Shown here: positions 18,015 through 26,078 of the stretch, one piece after another
Position numbering within the stretch: the stretch's first letter is position 1
Layout of the letters: every line of letters begins with the position of its first letter
Assembly (NCBI RefSeq): GCF_028550435.1
Contig: NZ_JAQQKV010000002.1
Span: forward strand, 992,001 to 1,056,000
Source: Asticcacaulis machinosus
Lineage (GTDB): Bacteria; Pseudomonadota; Alphaproteobacteria; Caulobacterales; Caulobacteraceae
DNA: 64,000 bases
Reading direction: 5' to 3'
Translations under genes and position numbers: made by a program
The notes under the pieces: generated by a model
Told to the model about the DNA's origin: nothing
Database searches by the model: none
The model's input: the letters and a program-made list of their open reading frames with translations, nothing else

Positions 18015-18578
18015 CTAGATCTTGCCGACGAGGTCGAGCGAAGGTGCTAAGGTCTTTTCGCCTTCTTCCCACTTGGCCGGGCACACTTCGCCGGGGTGAG
18101 ACGCGACGTATTGCGCGGCCTTGACCTTACGCAGCAGTTCAGAAGCGTTACGGCCAACGCCTTCGGAGGTGATTTCCATGAACTGGATGATGCCTTCAGG
18201 GTCAACCAGGAAGGTGGCGCGGTCAGCCAGACCTACGCCCGGACGCATCACGTCAAAATTGTTGGTGATGGTGCCGGATTGATCGCCGACCATGTAGTAG
18301 TTGATCTTGCCGATAGCGGGCGAGGTGTCGTGCCAGGCCTTGTGCGAGAAGTGCGTGTCGGTCGAGACCGAATAGACTTCGACGTTCAGGTCCTTAAGGG
18401 TCGGGTAGATGCCGGCCAGATCTTCGAGTTCAGTCGGGCAGACAAAAGTAAAGTCAGCCGGATAGAAGAAGAAGATCGACCACTTGCCCTTGGTGTCGGT
18501 GTCGGAAATGTCGACGAACTTGCCTTCTTTATAGGCAGTGGCTTTGAACGGCTTGATGGGGGTGTTGATGAGCGCCAT
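18015..18578 (-). CDS. ahpC: Alkyl hydroperoxide reductase C (2-Cys peroxiredoxin)
   Basis: 187 residues, the usual AhpC length. The peroxidatic cysteine is C47 in FTFVCPTE and the resolving cysteine is C166 in EVCPAKWE. It reduces H2O2 and organic peroxides in the cytosol and is recycled by AhpF. It sits between an AhpD-like gene and ahpF on the minus strand, with oxyR divergent nearby, so peroxide induction through OxyR is likely. Confidence 0.96.
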   Translation of the reverse strand: MALINTPIKPFKATAYKEGKFVDISDTDTKGKWSIFFFYPADFTFVCPTELEDLAGIYPTLKDLNVEVYSVSTDTHFSHKAWHDTSPAIGKINYYMVGDQSGTITNNFDVMRPGVGLADRATFLVDPEGIIQFMEITSEGVGRNASELLRKVKAAQYVASHPGEVCPAKWEEGEKTLAPSLDLVGKI

Positions 18579-18642
18579 TGGTCTTCCTCGTGGTTGTGCA
18601 GTGCAGAAGTCACGGTTATTCCCAAAAGCGCCTCAAAAATCA

Positions 18643-18672
18643 AATCTATTTTATTTTAAATTTGTATAGATT
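18643..18672. promoter_or_regulatory. Inverted repeat upstream of ahpC
   Basis: AATCTAT and ATAGATT arms are 16 bases apart in an AT-rich stretch 65-95 bases upstream of ahpC. The CTAT/ATAG half-sites recall OxyR sites, but the spacing is not the classical 7-base one. Candidate only. Confidence 0.3.
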
Positions 18673-18676
18673 TTTC

Positions 18677-19234
18677 TTATTGAGCCGCCTGCGGAATAAT
18701 TTGAGCAATGCGCCCGTTTTCGGCGCGGATAACGGAAGAAATCGCATTGACCACGGCCGCGATTTTCAAGGCCGCCTGAACCTGCACATTGCTCATGCCG
18801 TGGCCCCGCAGGACTTTTTCGTGGGAATCCAGACACAGGCCACAACCATTGATGGCTGAAACCGCCAGTGACCAAAGCTCGTAATCAAGCTTAGGCACGC
18901 CCGGATTGGCCAGAACGTTCATGCGCAGGCTTGCGCGCAAGGATGCGTATTCCTGATTGTGCATCAGGTGCAGCGACCGGTAATAGACATTGTTCATAGC
19001 CATAATGGCGGCCGCAGAGCGGGCGGCGTCGGCGGCTTCGTCTGATAAAACGGCAGCGCTGGCGGCCTCAATATGCTGGATGACGTCGGCAACGCCTACG
19101 GCATAGGCGCAGGACAGAAATGTACCCCATTTCTGCTGTTCGCTAAGCAGGGTTTCATCAGCCAGATTGGTCAGATTAACCGAAAGGTCACGGGCATAGG
19201 CGGGTAATAAACGCGTAAGAGCTTCGAGCGACAT
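18677..19234 (-). CDS. AhpD-like carboxymuconolactone decarboxylase-family protein
   Basis: 185 residues. The redox motif NGCGLCLDSHEK (C131, C134, H138) matches the active site of alkylhydroperoxidase AhpD, where the CxxC pair and His relay protons. It is probably a cytosolic peroxidase or thiol partner in the same system as ahpC and ahpF. It lies next to ahpC on the same strand and is divergent from oxyR across a 146-base gap. Confidence 0.88.
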   Translation of the reverse strand: MSLEALTRLLPAYARDLSVNLTNLADETLLSEQQKWGTFLSCAYAVGVADVIQHIEAASAAVLSDEAADAARSAAAIMAMNNVYYRSLHLMHNQEYASLRASLRMNVLANPGVPKLDYELWSLAVSAINGCGLCLDSHEKVLRGHGMSNVQVQAALKIAAVVNAISSVIRAENGRIAQIIPQAAQ

Positions 19235-19380
19235 ATCGTTTTCCTCCAGTATTTTCTAAAGGTAATATAGGCCTCTTTTGCGATTTGTGCAGGTGTTTGG
19301 TCTGCGGCAAGAGCGCACAATGTGTTCAAATAATTTTGATTGATTTTGCATGTGCGATAAGTTTCCCTTATATGGAAGCC

Positions 19381-20289
19381 ATGTTACCAACGCTCAGACA
19401 ACTTCAGTATCTCAAACTGCTGGCCCACCACCAAAGCTTCATGGCGGCTTCCGAAGCGGCCCATGTGTCACAACCGGCCCTGTCGTCCGGCATAGCCGAG
19501 CTAGAGAAAATTCTGGGGGCGCGGCTGGTTGACCGGGCGCGCGGACAGGTGATCCTGACCAAGGTCGGCGAAGAAACCCTCAAACGCGCCGAAGATATTC
19601 TGGCGCGGGCCGAAGATCTGGTTGAGGCGGCTCAGGCCGCTAATCATCCGTTATCGGGCCGGTTCCGGCTGGGGGTTATCCCGACGGTGGCGCCCTATCT
19701 GCTGCCCAAGGCCCTGATCAGGCTGCGGCAGGATTTCCCGCATCTGAAGCTGTTCCTGCGCGAAGACCAGACGGCGCGGCTGATTTCGGCGCTGAAAAGC
19801 GGATCGCTCGATGCCGCTATTATTGCGCTGCCCTATGACTTGGGCGGACTGGATCACGCCTTTATCTGTAAGGATGCGATCGTGGCGGCGACGCCGTGCG
19901 ATCATCCATTAGCGCGTGGCAGCAGCATTTCTCCGGATGATCTGAAACATGAGGAACTGATCCTGCTGGAAGATGGCCACTGTCTGCGCGACCATGCGCT
20001 GGGGGCTTGCCAGTGGAGCGGGGCCAGCGTCGATATGACCGGCCCGCAGACCCTGGCGGGTGGGTTTGCGGCGACCTCGCTCAATACGCTGGTGCAGATG
20101 GTCGGGTCTGGCCTTGGGGTGTCGCTGTTGCCGGCTATGGCGGTTGAGGCAGGCCTTGTAGGCAGCAGTGAAGTTTCAATCCGTCCACTGGCGTCCGATA
20201 AGGCGTTCCGCGATATCGTCGTCATCTGGCGCGCCGGGTCATCGCGTGCCGCCGAAGCGCGTCTGCTGGCCAAGACCTTGCAGACGTGA
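19381..20289 (+). CDS. oxyR: LysR-type peroxide sensor OxyR
   Basis: 302 residues from ATG 19381, with GGAAG just upstream; ATG 19372 is also possible. The N-terminal winged helix-turn-helix covers about 1-60 (MAASEAAHVSQPALSSGIAELE). The effector domain contains C201 and C210 (DGHCLRDHALGAC), matching the redox cysteine pair of OxyR. It is divergent from the AhpD-like and ahpC genes, as expected for a peroxide-activated regulator of them. The ORF extension to 19285 is unlikely to be translated. Confidence 0.92.
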   Translation: MLPTLRQLQYLKLLAHHQSFMAASEAAHVSQPALSSGIAELEKILGARLVDRARGQVILTKVGEETLKRAEDILARAEDLVEAAQAANHPLSGRFRLGVIPTVAPYLLPKALIRLRQDFPHLKLFLREDQTARLISALKSGSLDAAIIALPYDLGGLDHAFICKDAIVAATPCDHPLARGSSISPDDLKHEELILLEDGHCLRDHALGACQWSGASVDMTGPQTLAGGFAATSLNTLVQMVGSGLGVSLLPAMAVEAGLVGSSEVSIRPLASDKAFRDIVVIWRAGSSRAAEARLLAKTLQT

Positions 20290-20296
20290 TGGCAAT

Positions 20297-20318
20297 TTGT
20301 TATAACTTTTGTTATAAC
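20297..20318 (+). promoter_or_regulatory. Direct-repeat operator of the AbrB/Doc module
   Basis: TTGTTATAAC occurs twice at a 12-base period. Each copy contains the palindrome GTTATAAC. It lies just upstream of the antitoxin ATG (20329), the usual place for autorepression by an AbrB-type antitoxin alone or with its toxin. Confidence 0.6.
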
Positions 20319-20328
20319 GAGGTGTGTC

Positions 20329-20550
20329 ATGGAACTCAAAATAACGAAAATCGGAAACTCTTTGGGGGTTATACTACCCAAAGAGGTTGCTGGGCACCTT
20401 AAGGTCGATAAGGGCGACAGCCTGTGGTTAAATGAATCTCCGGCAGGTTATACCTTAACGCCTTACGATCCAGAATTTAGCGTCCAAATGGATGCCGCCC
20501 GCGCCATTATGAAAAAGCGCCGTAATGTGCTGCGGGAATTGGCTAAGTGA
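20329..20550 (+). CDS. AbrB/MazE-type antitoxin
   Basis: 73 residues. The N-terminal swapped-hairpin DNA-binding motif reads ITKIGNSLGVILPKEV, the SpoVT/AbrB pattern. A C-terminal tail rich in K and R (MKKRRNVLRELAK) probably wraps the toxin. GAGG lies ten bases before the ATG. It overlaps the doc-like gene (GTGA), so the two are coupled. The pairing of AbrB-type antitoxins with Doc toxins is known. Acts in the cytosol as repressor and toxin neutraliser. Confidence 0.85.
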   Translation: MELKITKIGNSLGVILPKEVAGHLKVDKGDSLWLNESPAGYTLTPYDPEFSVQMDAARAIMKKRRNVLRELAK

Positions 20551-20933
20551 GCGAATATCGCTGGCTCAGGGAAGATACGCTCTTAGCTATTCATGACGAA
20601 CAACTTGCCGAACATGGCGGGCTGGCAGGGATTCGTGATCTGAAGCTTTTGCAGTCGGCGGTGGCGCGTCCGCAGCAGATCAGGCATTATGGGCAGCCCG
20701 ATATTGCTGAATTGGCAGCGGCCTATGGTTATGGCATATCGCGCAATCATCCCTTTATGGATGGTAATAAGCGCACGGCTTTCGTATCAATCGAACTCTT
20801 TCTGCTTTTAAATGGTTTTGAGTTAACGGCGGATGATGCCGCCTGTGTGCTAACGATGCTAAGTGTTGCGAGCGGTGATATTACCGAAGTCACATTTGCA
20901 GACTGGATCAGAACGCATCTAAGCCCAACTTAG
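20547..20933 (+). CDS. doc: Doc-family (Fic fold) toxin
   Basis: 128 residues, starting at a GTG that overlaps the antitoxin stop. The Fic motif HPFMDGNKR occupies residues 68-76. This short form, beginning with WLREDTLLAIHDEQL, is the death-on-curing type. P1 Doc phosphorylates elongation factor EF-Tu and blocks translation. Here the motif has Gly where P1 Doc has Ala (DGNKR rather than NANKR), as in many chromosomal copies. All catalytic positions look intact. Confidence 0.88.
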   Translation: MSEYRWLREDTLLAIHDEQLAEHGGLAGIRDLKLLQSAVARPQQIRHYGQPDIAELAAAYGYGISRNHPFMDGNKRTAFVSIELFLLLNGFELTADDAACVLTMLSVASGDITEVTFADWIRTHLSPT

Positions 20934-20987
20934 GCTTTTTCAACAAACCCCTACAGTTTTGCGCATTTTGCGACTATATAGCCGCCT

Positions 20988-21845
20988 ATGACCCGTCCGT
21001 TTCTGAAGATGCCAATCCCTTTTTTAAAAATGAACGGCCTTGGCAATGATTTCATTGTCATCGATGCCCGCGATACTGGCTTTTCACCGCGCCCGGACGA
21101 TATCCGCGCGTGGGGTGACCGTGCGTCGGGCATTGGCTTTGATCAGTTGATCGCCATCGAAGGGTCTGAGATCGGCGATGCGTTTATGCGGGTATGGAAT
21201 TCCGATGGCGGCACGGTCGAGACCTGCGGCAATGCCCTGCGTTGTGTTGGCTGGGTTCTGGATAAAGATGGCGGTGATCTGACGATTGACACTCTGGGCG
21301 GGACGACGACGGCCAGGGTGCTTGAGGCGGATGCCCGCACCGGCATGGTCAGCGTCGATATGGGTAAGCCACGGCTTAACTGGGAGGAAATCCCGTTAAG
21401 CGAAGAGATGGACACGCTGCGGCTTGAACTACAAATCGGGCCGATTGATGCGCCGCTATATCACACACCGGTGGCGGTCAGCATGGGCAATCCCCATGTG
21501 GTATTTTTTGTCGATGATGTGATGGCGGTCGATGTTGAAAAATCCGGCAGCCTGATCGAGCATCACCCGCTGTTCCCCGAAGGCGTGAATGTCGAATTTG
21601 CACAGGTGATTGACCGCAATACGATCCGCATGCGGGTGTGGGAGCGCGGGTCGGGCATCACTAAGGCCTGCGGCACGGGTGCCTGTGCGACCTTAGTCGC
21701 AGCCGCCCGCCGTGGCCTGACTGAACGCCACGGCAATGTCATCATGGATGGCGGCCCGCTGCATATCCTGTGGCGCGCCGCGGATGATCATGTCATCATG
21801 ACCGGGCCGGTTGAGGTTGAATTTGAGGGCCAGCTTGATGGCTGA
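20988..21845 (+). CDS. dapF: Diaminopimelate epimerase
   Basis: 285 residues. The two active-site cysteines are C80 (VETCGNALRC) and C228 (KACGTGACAT). It converts LL- to meso-diaminopimelate for lysine and peptidoglycan. ATG 20988 and ATG 21009 are both possible; the conserved core begins at FLKMNGLGNDF. It is the first gene of a block dapF-mtaB-ftsY-yciB, with an 8-base overlap into mtaB. Confidence 0.94.
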   Translation: MTRPFLKMPIPFLKMNGLGNDFIVIDARDTGFSPRPDDIRAWGDRASGIGFDQLIAIEGSEIGDAFMRVWNSDGGTVETCGNALRCVGWVLDKDGGDLTIDTLGGTTTARVLEADARTGMVSVDMGKPRLNWEEIPLSEEMDTLRLELQIGPIDAPLYHTPVAVSMGNPHVVFFVDDVMAVDVEKSGSLIEHHPLFPEGVNVEFAQVIDRNTIRMRVWERGSGITKACGTGACATLVAAARRGLTERHGNVIMDGGPLHILWRAADDHVIMTGPVEVEFEGQLDG

Positions 21846-23160
21846 TACCCTGCATCCCCATCATCACGAACATGAGGCGTTGAACGAGACGCCCGACACA
21901 CCGGTTAATGTCGCTACCGGCGTTGAAGTCGTGACGTTCGGATGCCGGCTGAATTCCTATGAATCCGAAGTGATCCGTAAAACCGCTGCCGGAGACGGGC
22001 TGGACGGGGCGATCATCTTCAACACGTGCGCGGTCACTAACGAAGCCGTGCGTCAGGCGCGTCAGGCCATCCGACGGGCGCGCAAAGAAAACCCGGACGC
22101 TAAATTGATCGTTACCGGCTGTGCAGCCCAAACCGATCCGGATACCTTTGCAAATATGCCTGAAGTCGATTTCCTGATCGGCAATGGCGATAAGGCCAAG
22201 GCCGGCTCATACTCCCTGACACCAGATAGTGCGCGCATTGTCGTCAATGATATTTTCTCTGTTAAGGAAACGGCGGGTCATCTGATTGACGGTCTGAAAG
22301 ATCGTGCCCGCGCCTATGTCGAGGTGCAAAATGGCTGTGATCATCGCTGCACATTCTGCATCATCCCCTATGGCCGCGGTAATTCGCGCTCGGCGGCCGC
22401 CGGTGATGTGGTAGGCCAAATTCAACGGCTGGTCGGCGAAGGCTATAACGAAGTCGTCCTCACCGGGGTCGATATGACCTCATGGGGGGCTGACTTGCCC
22501 GGTACGCCGCAACTGGGGCATCTGGTGGCGCGTATCCTGAAACATGTTCCGGAGCTTAAGCGTCTTCGGTTGTCGTCCATAGATGCAGCGGAGATTGACG
22601 ATACCTTGCTGCGCGCCTTTGCCGAGCAAGAGCGTCTGGCGCCTTATCTGCATCTGTCGCTGCAACACGGCGACGATATGATTTTAAAGCGCATGAAGCG
22701 CCGCCATAGTCGCGCGGACAGCATAGCTCTGGTCGAAAAAATCCGGGCGGTGCGTCCGGATATTGCTTTTGGGGCAGATATGATCGCGGGCTTCCCGACT
22801 GAGACCGATGAGCATTTTGCGGGTGCCCTGTCGCTGGTCGATGACTGCGATTTAAGCTTTCTGCATGTGTTTCCGTTCAGTCCGCGCCCGCAAACGCCAG
22901 CCGCGAAAATGCCGCAGCACCCGCGCCCGCTGATCAAGGCCCGCGCCGAGCAATTACGCGCCAAGGGGGCGCAGGCCCTGATCCGTCACCTTGATAGGCA
23001 AACGGATCGTGAGGTCATGGCTGTGGTCGAAAAGTCCGGTTTTGCGCGTGCGCCTGATTTTACCGAAGTGACCTTTGCGGGCGAGGCGGCCGTCGGTGGG
23101 CTTGCGCGGATGCGCATAACCGGCCATGACGGTAAACGCGCGATGGCTGAGCTTATTTAA
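21838..23160 (+). CDS. mtaB: tRNA t6A37 methylthiotransferase
   Basis: 440 residues from ATG 21838, which overlaps the dapF stop; the ORF extension to 21811 is within dapF. The N-terminal UPF0004 domain holds cysteines C36 (FGCRLN), C64 (NTCAVTN) and C95 (VTGCAAQ). The radical-SAM cluster is C167, C171 and C174 (CDHRCTFC). It adds a methylthio group to N6-threonylcarbamoyladenosine at position 37 of tRNAs. Residues 6-12 are His-rich (HPHHHEH), which is unusual. MiaB is less likely given the GCRLN motif and the dapF/ftsY neighbours. Confidence 0.92.
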   Translation: MADTLHPHHHEHEALNETPDTPVNVATGVEVVTFGCRLNSYESEVIRKTAAGDGLDGAIIFNTCAVTNEAVRQARQAIRRARKENPDAKLIVTGCAAQTDPDTFANMPEVDFLIGNGDKAKAGSYSLTPDSARIVVNDIFSVKETAGHLIDGLKDRARAYVEVQNGCDHRCTFCIIPYGRGNSRSAAAGDVVGQIQRLVGEGYNEVVLTGVDMTSWGADLPGTPQLGHLVARILKHVPELKRLRLSSIDAAEIDDTLLRAFAEQERLAPYLHLSLQHGDDMILKRMKRRHSRADSIALVEKIRAVRPDIAFGADMIAGFPTETDEHFAGALSLVDDCDLSFLHVFPFSPRPQTPAAKMPQHPRPLIKARAEQLRAKGAQALIRHLDRQTDREVMAVVEKSGFARAPDFTEVTFAGEAAVGGLARMRITGHDGKRAMAELI

Positions 23161-23172
23161 GTCTGGATATTT

Positions 23173-24117
23173 ATGAGCGACGATAAGAAAAAAGGCGGAT
23201 GGCTGTCGCGATTGACGCAAGGCCTGACCAAGACCTCGACTGAGATCGGCCAGCAAATCACTTCGGTTTTCACGCAAAAACCTCTGGATGAAAAGGCGCT
23301 CGAAGACCTTGAAGACCTATTGATCGAAAGCGATTTCGGGCCGCAGATTGCTGCCGATATTGCTCAAAAACTGTCGCAGCAGAAGTTCAACGATCCTAAG
23401 GACACCAACGCCATCAAGGCTGCGCTGGCCGATGCCATTGCCGATGAGTTAAGCGGGCGCGAAGACACATTTGACGCCCTGTCGGGCCCCAAGCCCTATA
23501 TCGTTCTGTTTGTCGGGGTGAACGGGTCGGGCAAGACAACGACCCTGGGTAAAATTGCCGCTGATCTGACCTCGAAAGGGGCGCGGGTTCTGATCGTGGC
23601 GGGCGATACCTTCCGGGCAGCGGCCGTTGAGCAGCTTAAGGTCTGGGCGCAACGGGCGGGTGCCGATTTCATGGGCCGCAAAACTGGCGCCGATGCCGCG
23701 GGTCTGGCCTATGATGCTTGCGTGCGCGCCAAAGAAGAGAACTATGATGTGGTCCTGATCGACACCGCCGGGCGTTTGCAAAACAAACAGCAACTGATGG
23801 ATGAACTGCTCAAAATTGTGCGGGTGATTAAAAAGGTCATCGACGGCGCGCCCCATGAAACCCTTTTGGTCTTGGACGCGACGGTCGGTCGCAATGCCTT
23901 GGCGCAGGAACAGATTTTTGGCCGTCAGGCTTTTGTGTCGGGCCTGGTTATGACCAAGCTCGACGGTACGGCGCGCGGCGGCATTCTGGTGCCGATCGCC
24001 AAGGCGTCTGACGCGCCCATTAAGCTGATTGGCGTGGGCGAAGATATCGATGATTTACAGCCGTTTAAGGCACGGGAATTTGCCCGTTCTATGGTCGGCC
24101 TTGAGCCATTAGGTTAA
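23173..24117 (+). CDS. ftsY: Signal recognition particle receptor FtsY
   Basis: 314 residues: a short charged N-terminus (KKKGGWLSRLTQGLTKTS), the N domain to about 100, and the G domain with G1 GVNGSGKTTT (115-124), DTAGR and TKLDGTARGG. It is the membrane GTPase that receives SRP-ribosome complexes for co-translational insertion. The acidic A domain of E. coli is absent, as is usual in alphaproteobacteria. It follows mtaB by 12 bases. Confidence 0.95.
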   Translation: MSDDKKKGGWLSRLTQGLTKTSTEIGQQITSVFTQKPLDEKALEDLEDLLIESDFGPQIAADIAQKLSQQKFNDPKDTNAIKAALADAIADELSGREDTFDALSGPKPYIVLFVGVNGSGKTTTLGKIAADLTSKGARVLIVAGDTFRAAAVEQLKVWAQRAGADFMGRKTGADAAGLAYDACVRAKEENYDVVLIDTAGRLQNKQQLMDELLKIVRVIKKVIDGAPHETLLVLDATVGRNALAQEQIFGRQAFVSGLVMTKLDGTARGGILVPIAKASDAPIKLIGVGEDIDDLQPFKAREFARSMVGLEPLG

Positions 24118-24121
24118 TTCT

Positions 24122-24242
24122 TTCTCCCCGTATTGACGGGGAGAAGGTGGCGTTCGATTTGTCGAATGCCGGATGAGGGGCATTGCAGCCTCTTGATAAG
24201 TTGCCCCTCACCCTAACCCTCTCCCCGCGAGCAGGGAGAGGG
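24122..24242. repeat. GC-rich palindromic intergenic repeat (ftsY/yciB)
   Basis: Three perfect stems in tandem: TTCTCCCCG/CGGGGAGAA (24122-24145), TGAGGGGCA/TGCCCCTCA (24174-24210) and CCCTCTCCC/GGGAGAGGG (24217-24242). Its composition resembles the elements near 30.5, 32.7, 35.7 and 63.1 kb. It may end or attenuate the ftsY transcript before yciB. Confidence 0.7.
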
Positions 24243-24263
24243 AAATTATCGCAGGATTTGTTT

Positions 24264-24896
24264 ATGTCTGAACCGCTGAAGAAAAACGAAACGACCGAAC
24301 CTGAGCCGGTCATCGCACCGGTCGATGCTGACGCACCGGCGCCCGTGGCCACCAACTGGGTCAAGATGGCGATCGATTTTGGGGCGCCGTTGATTTTTGC
24401 GCTGGTGTTTTTCACCACCAAAAACTTCATCTGGGCGACCGCTGTATTGGTCGCCGGATCGGCGATTGCGCTGATCGCAGGATTTGTGCTGGAAAAGCGG
24501 CTGGCGATCATGCCGCTGATTGCGGGTGTGGCGGCGATCATTTTCGGTGGGCTGACGATCTATCTTAAGGACGAAAGCTTTATCAAGATCAAGCTGACCA
24601 TCCTCAATGCCCTGTTCGGCGCCGTGCTGATCGGCGGGCTGGTGATGAAAAAGCAACCGCTAAAAGCCTTGCTGGGGGAGACGTTGAAACTGAAAGAGGA
24701 CGCTTGGGGCAAGCTTACGCTCTATTATGCCCTGTTCTTTTTTGTGGTCGCCATTGCCAATGAGATTATCTGGCGTACCCAATCCAATGATTTTTGGGTG
24801 GTGTGGAAAGCGTCGCTGTTTTTCGTCACCATTGGCTTTTCATTGGCGCTGACGCCATTTCTGATGAAAAATATGGTGGGCATGGATAAGGAATAG
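24264..24896 (+). CDS. yciB: Septation protein A / YciB family membrane protein
   Basis: 210 residues from ATG 24264; the longer ORF reads back through the repeat element. An acidic/proline-rich N-terminus of about 35 residues precedes five or six membrane helices. Family signatures include INDFGAPLIFALVFF-like text (here MAIDFGAPLIFALVFF), TILNALFG and NEIIWR. YciB/IspA-type proteins affect cell envelope integrity and division. Last gene of the dapF block; after it the carbohydrate island begins. Confidence 0.88.
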   Translation: MSEPLKKNETTEPEPVIAPVDADAPAPVATNWVKMAIDFGAPLIFALVFFTTKNFIWATAVLVAGSAIALIAGFVLEKRLAIMPLIAGVAAIIFGGLTIYLKDESFIKIKLTILNALFGAVLIGGLVMKKQPLKALLGETLKLKEDAWGKLTLYYALFFFVVAIANEIIWRTQSNDFWVVWKASLFFVTIGFSLALTPFLMKNMVGMDKE

Positions 24897-24989
24897 GCAA
24901 GGGTTGTCCGTGTGCGGATGGAAATGTCGTAATTCTGATATATAATGGTGCTTAGATGCCGCCACGATTGGTTTCGAGGTGGGGAATCT

Positions 24990-25655
24990 ATGAAAAAGCA
25001 TAAGGTTAAGCGCGTTATGTCCGCGAAAAGCGTTCTCGAAGATTCACCCTCCCATTTGCTGCATCGGGTTTTGCAAATCGCCCTTGATATCTATGGTTCG
25101 GAAACGGGCGGTACGGCTCTGACCCAACGTCAGTATGCGCTGCTGAAGGCGCTGGAAGGTTCGGATGGCCTGACCCAGACCGATCTGGTGCGCTCAACAG
25201 GCATTGATCGCTCGACGCTTGCCGATATGGTCGCGCGTATGACGACCAAAGGGCTTCTGGCGCGCGAGAAGTCCGCCCTTGATGCCCGTGCCAATCTGGT
25301 GCGGCTGGCTGAGGATGGGGTGGCGGCCCTTGCCGATATGACGCCCAAGGTTCTGGCGGCCGATGAGAAAATTCTGTCGCTGCTGGCCCCGCCCAAGCGC
25401 GACAGCTTTGTCAAATTGCTGCGTAAAATCACGTCTGCCCGTGAGGCGGAACTAAGTGCGCCTGCCCCCTTGAGCGATGAAGAAAAGCAGGCGCTGAAAG
25501 CCGCGAAAAAGGCCGCCAAGGCGACCAAACCTAAAAAAGATAAGAAGCCGAAAAAGGCGAAAAAGGCTGAGAAATTGCCGTTCCCGCCGCTCAGCGAAGG
25601 GGCGGATCTCAGTCAGGTCGATGCACCTGAACTGGTCAAAGAGCCCGAAGTTTAG
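24990..25655 (+). CDS. MarR-family regulator with lysine-rich tail
   Basis: 221 residues from ATG 24990, preceded by GGTGGGGA. Residues about 15-140 form a MarR winged helix (TQRQYALLKALEG, TQTDLVRSTGIDRSTLADMVARM, ALDARANLVRL). After residue about 155 comes a low-complexity tail dense in Lys and Ala (KKAAKATKPKKDKKPKKAKK), then an acidic end. The tail resembles histone H1-like C-termini and may add non-specific DNA binding. The last four bases overlap a convergent small gene. Target genes unknown. Confidence 0.8.
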   Translation: MKKHKVKRVMSAKSVLEDSPSHLLHRVLQIALDIYGSETGGTALTQRQYALLKALEGSDGLTQTDLVRSTGIDRSTLADMVARMTTKGLLAREKSALDARANLVRLAEDGVAALADMTPKVLAADEKILSLLAPPKRDSFVKLLRKITSAREAELSAPAPLSDEEKQALKAAKKAAKATKPKKDKKPKKAKKAEKLPFPPLSEGADLSQVDAPELVKEPEV

Positions 25656-25963
25656 ACGATAATATTCAATAATGAGCCGGGGCGCAGGGGCGTCAGGTTT
25701 TCCGCGCCTGTATTGCTGGCGACATCGGCGGCTTTGAAGTTGGCTGGCGTCACGGCAGGCTGCACCTGCGTGCGGGCGGGGGCTATAGTTGCAGGCGTAT
25801 TGGCCGTGGGTTGGGATGATGTATTGCCCAGAGCTTTCTGGAAAAAAGCCCGCTGAGCATCAAGGCGCGCGGTCTCTGCATTAGCAGGTGCCGCAGGCGC
25901 AGGGCCTACGTTTGGGCGGGCGCGCAGGGCATCAGCAAGGGACGGGCGAATCGGAGTGGCCAT
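25652..25963 (-). CDS. Small Ala/Pro-rich hypothetical protein
   Basis: 103 residues, rich in Ala, Pro, Thr and Asn, with no signal peptide or membrane segment, so probably mostly disordered. It begins MATPIRPSLADALRARP and ends LRPGSLLNIIV. An AT-rich stretch (25970-26020) upstream could be its promoter. It converges with the MarR gene with a 4-base overlap. No family recognised; coding status is plausible but unproven. Confidence 0.5.
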   Translation of the reverse strand: MATPIRPSLADALRARPNVGPAPAAPANAETARLDAQRAFFQKALGNTSSQPTANTPATIAPARTQVQPAVTPANFKAADVASNTGAENLTPLRPGSLLNIIV

Positions 25964-26012
25964 AACCGTAAACCTACATGAAAATCAGTGGTTATATGGT
26001 TAATATATCTTC

Positions 26013-26051
26013 ACAAAAAACTTTGCCACCCGAAACAACTTCGGGTGGCAA
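26013..26051 (-). terminator. Terminator after rhamnose dehydrogenase
   Basis: TTGCCACCCGAA/TTCGGGTGGCAA, a perfect 12-bp stem with a 5-base loop. On the minus strand it is followed by AG and six T. It lies 28 bases past the dehydrogenase stop. Confidence 0.85.
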
Positions 26052-26078
26052 CAGAAACTCAAAAATGTACGTGAAGGT

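Noticed and set aside
24122-24242. CRISPR-like repeats
   Set aside because: The stems differ in sequence and spacing; there are no regular repeat-spacer units here or at the other palindromic elements.
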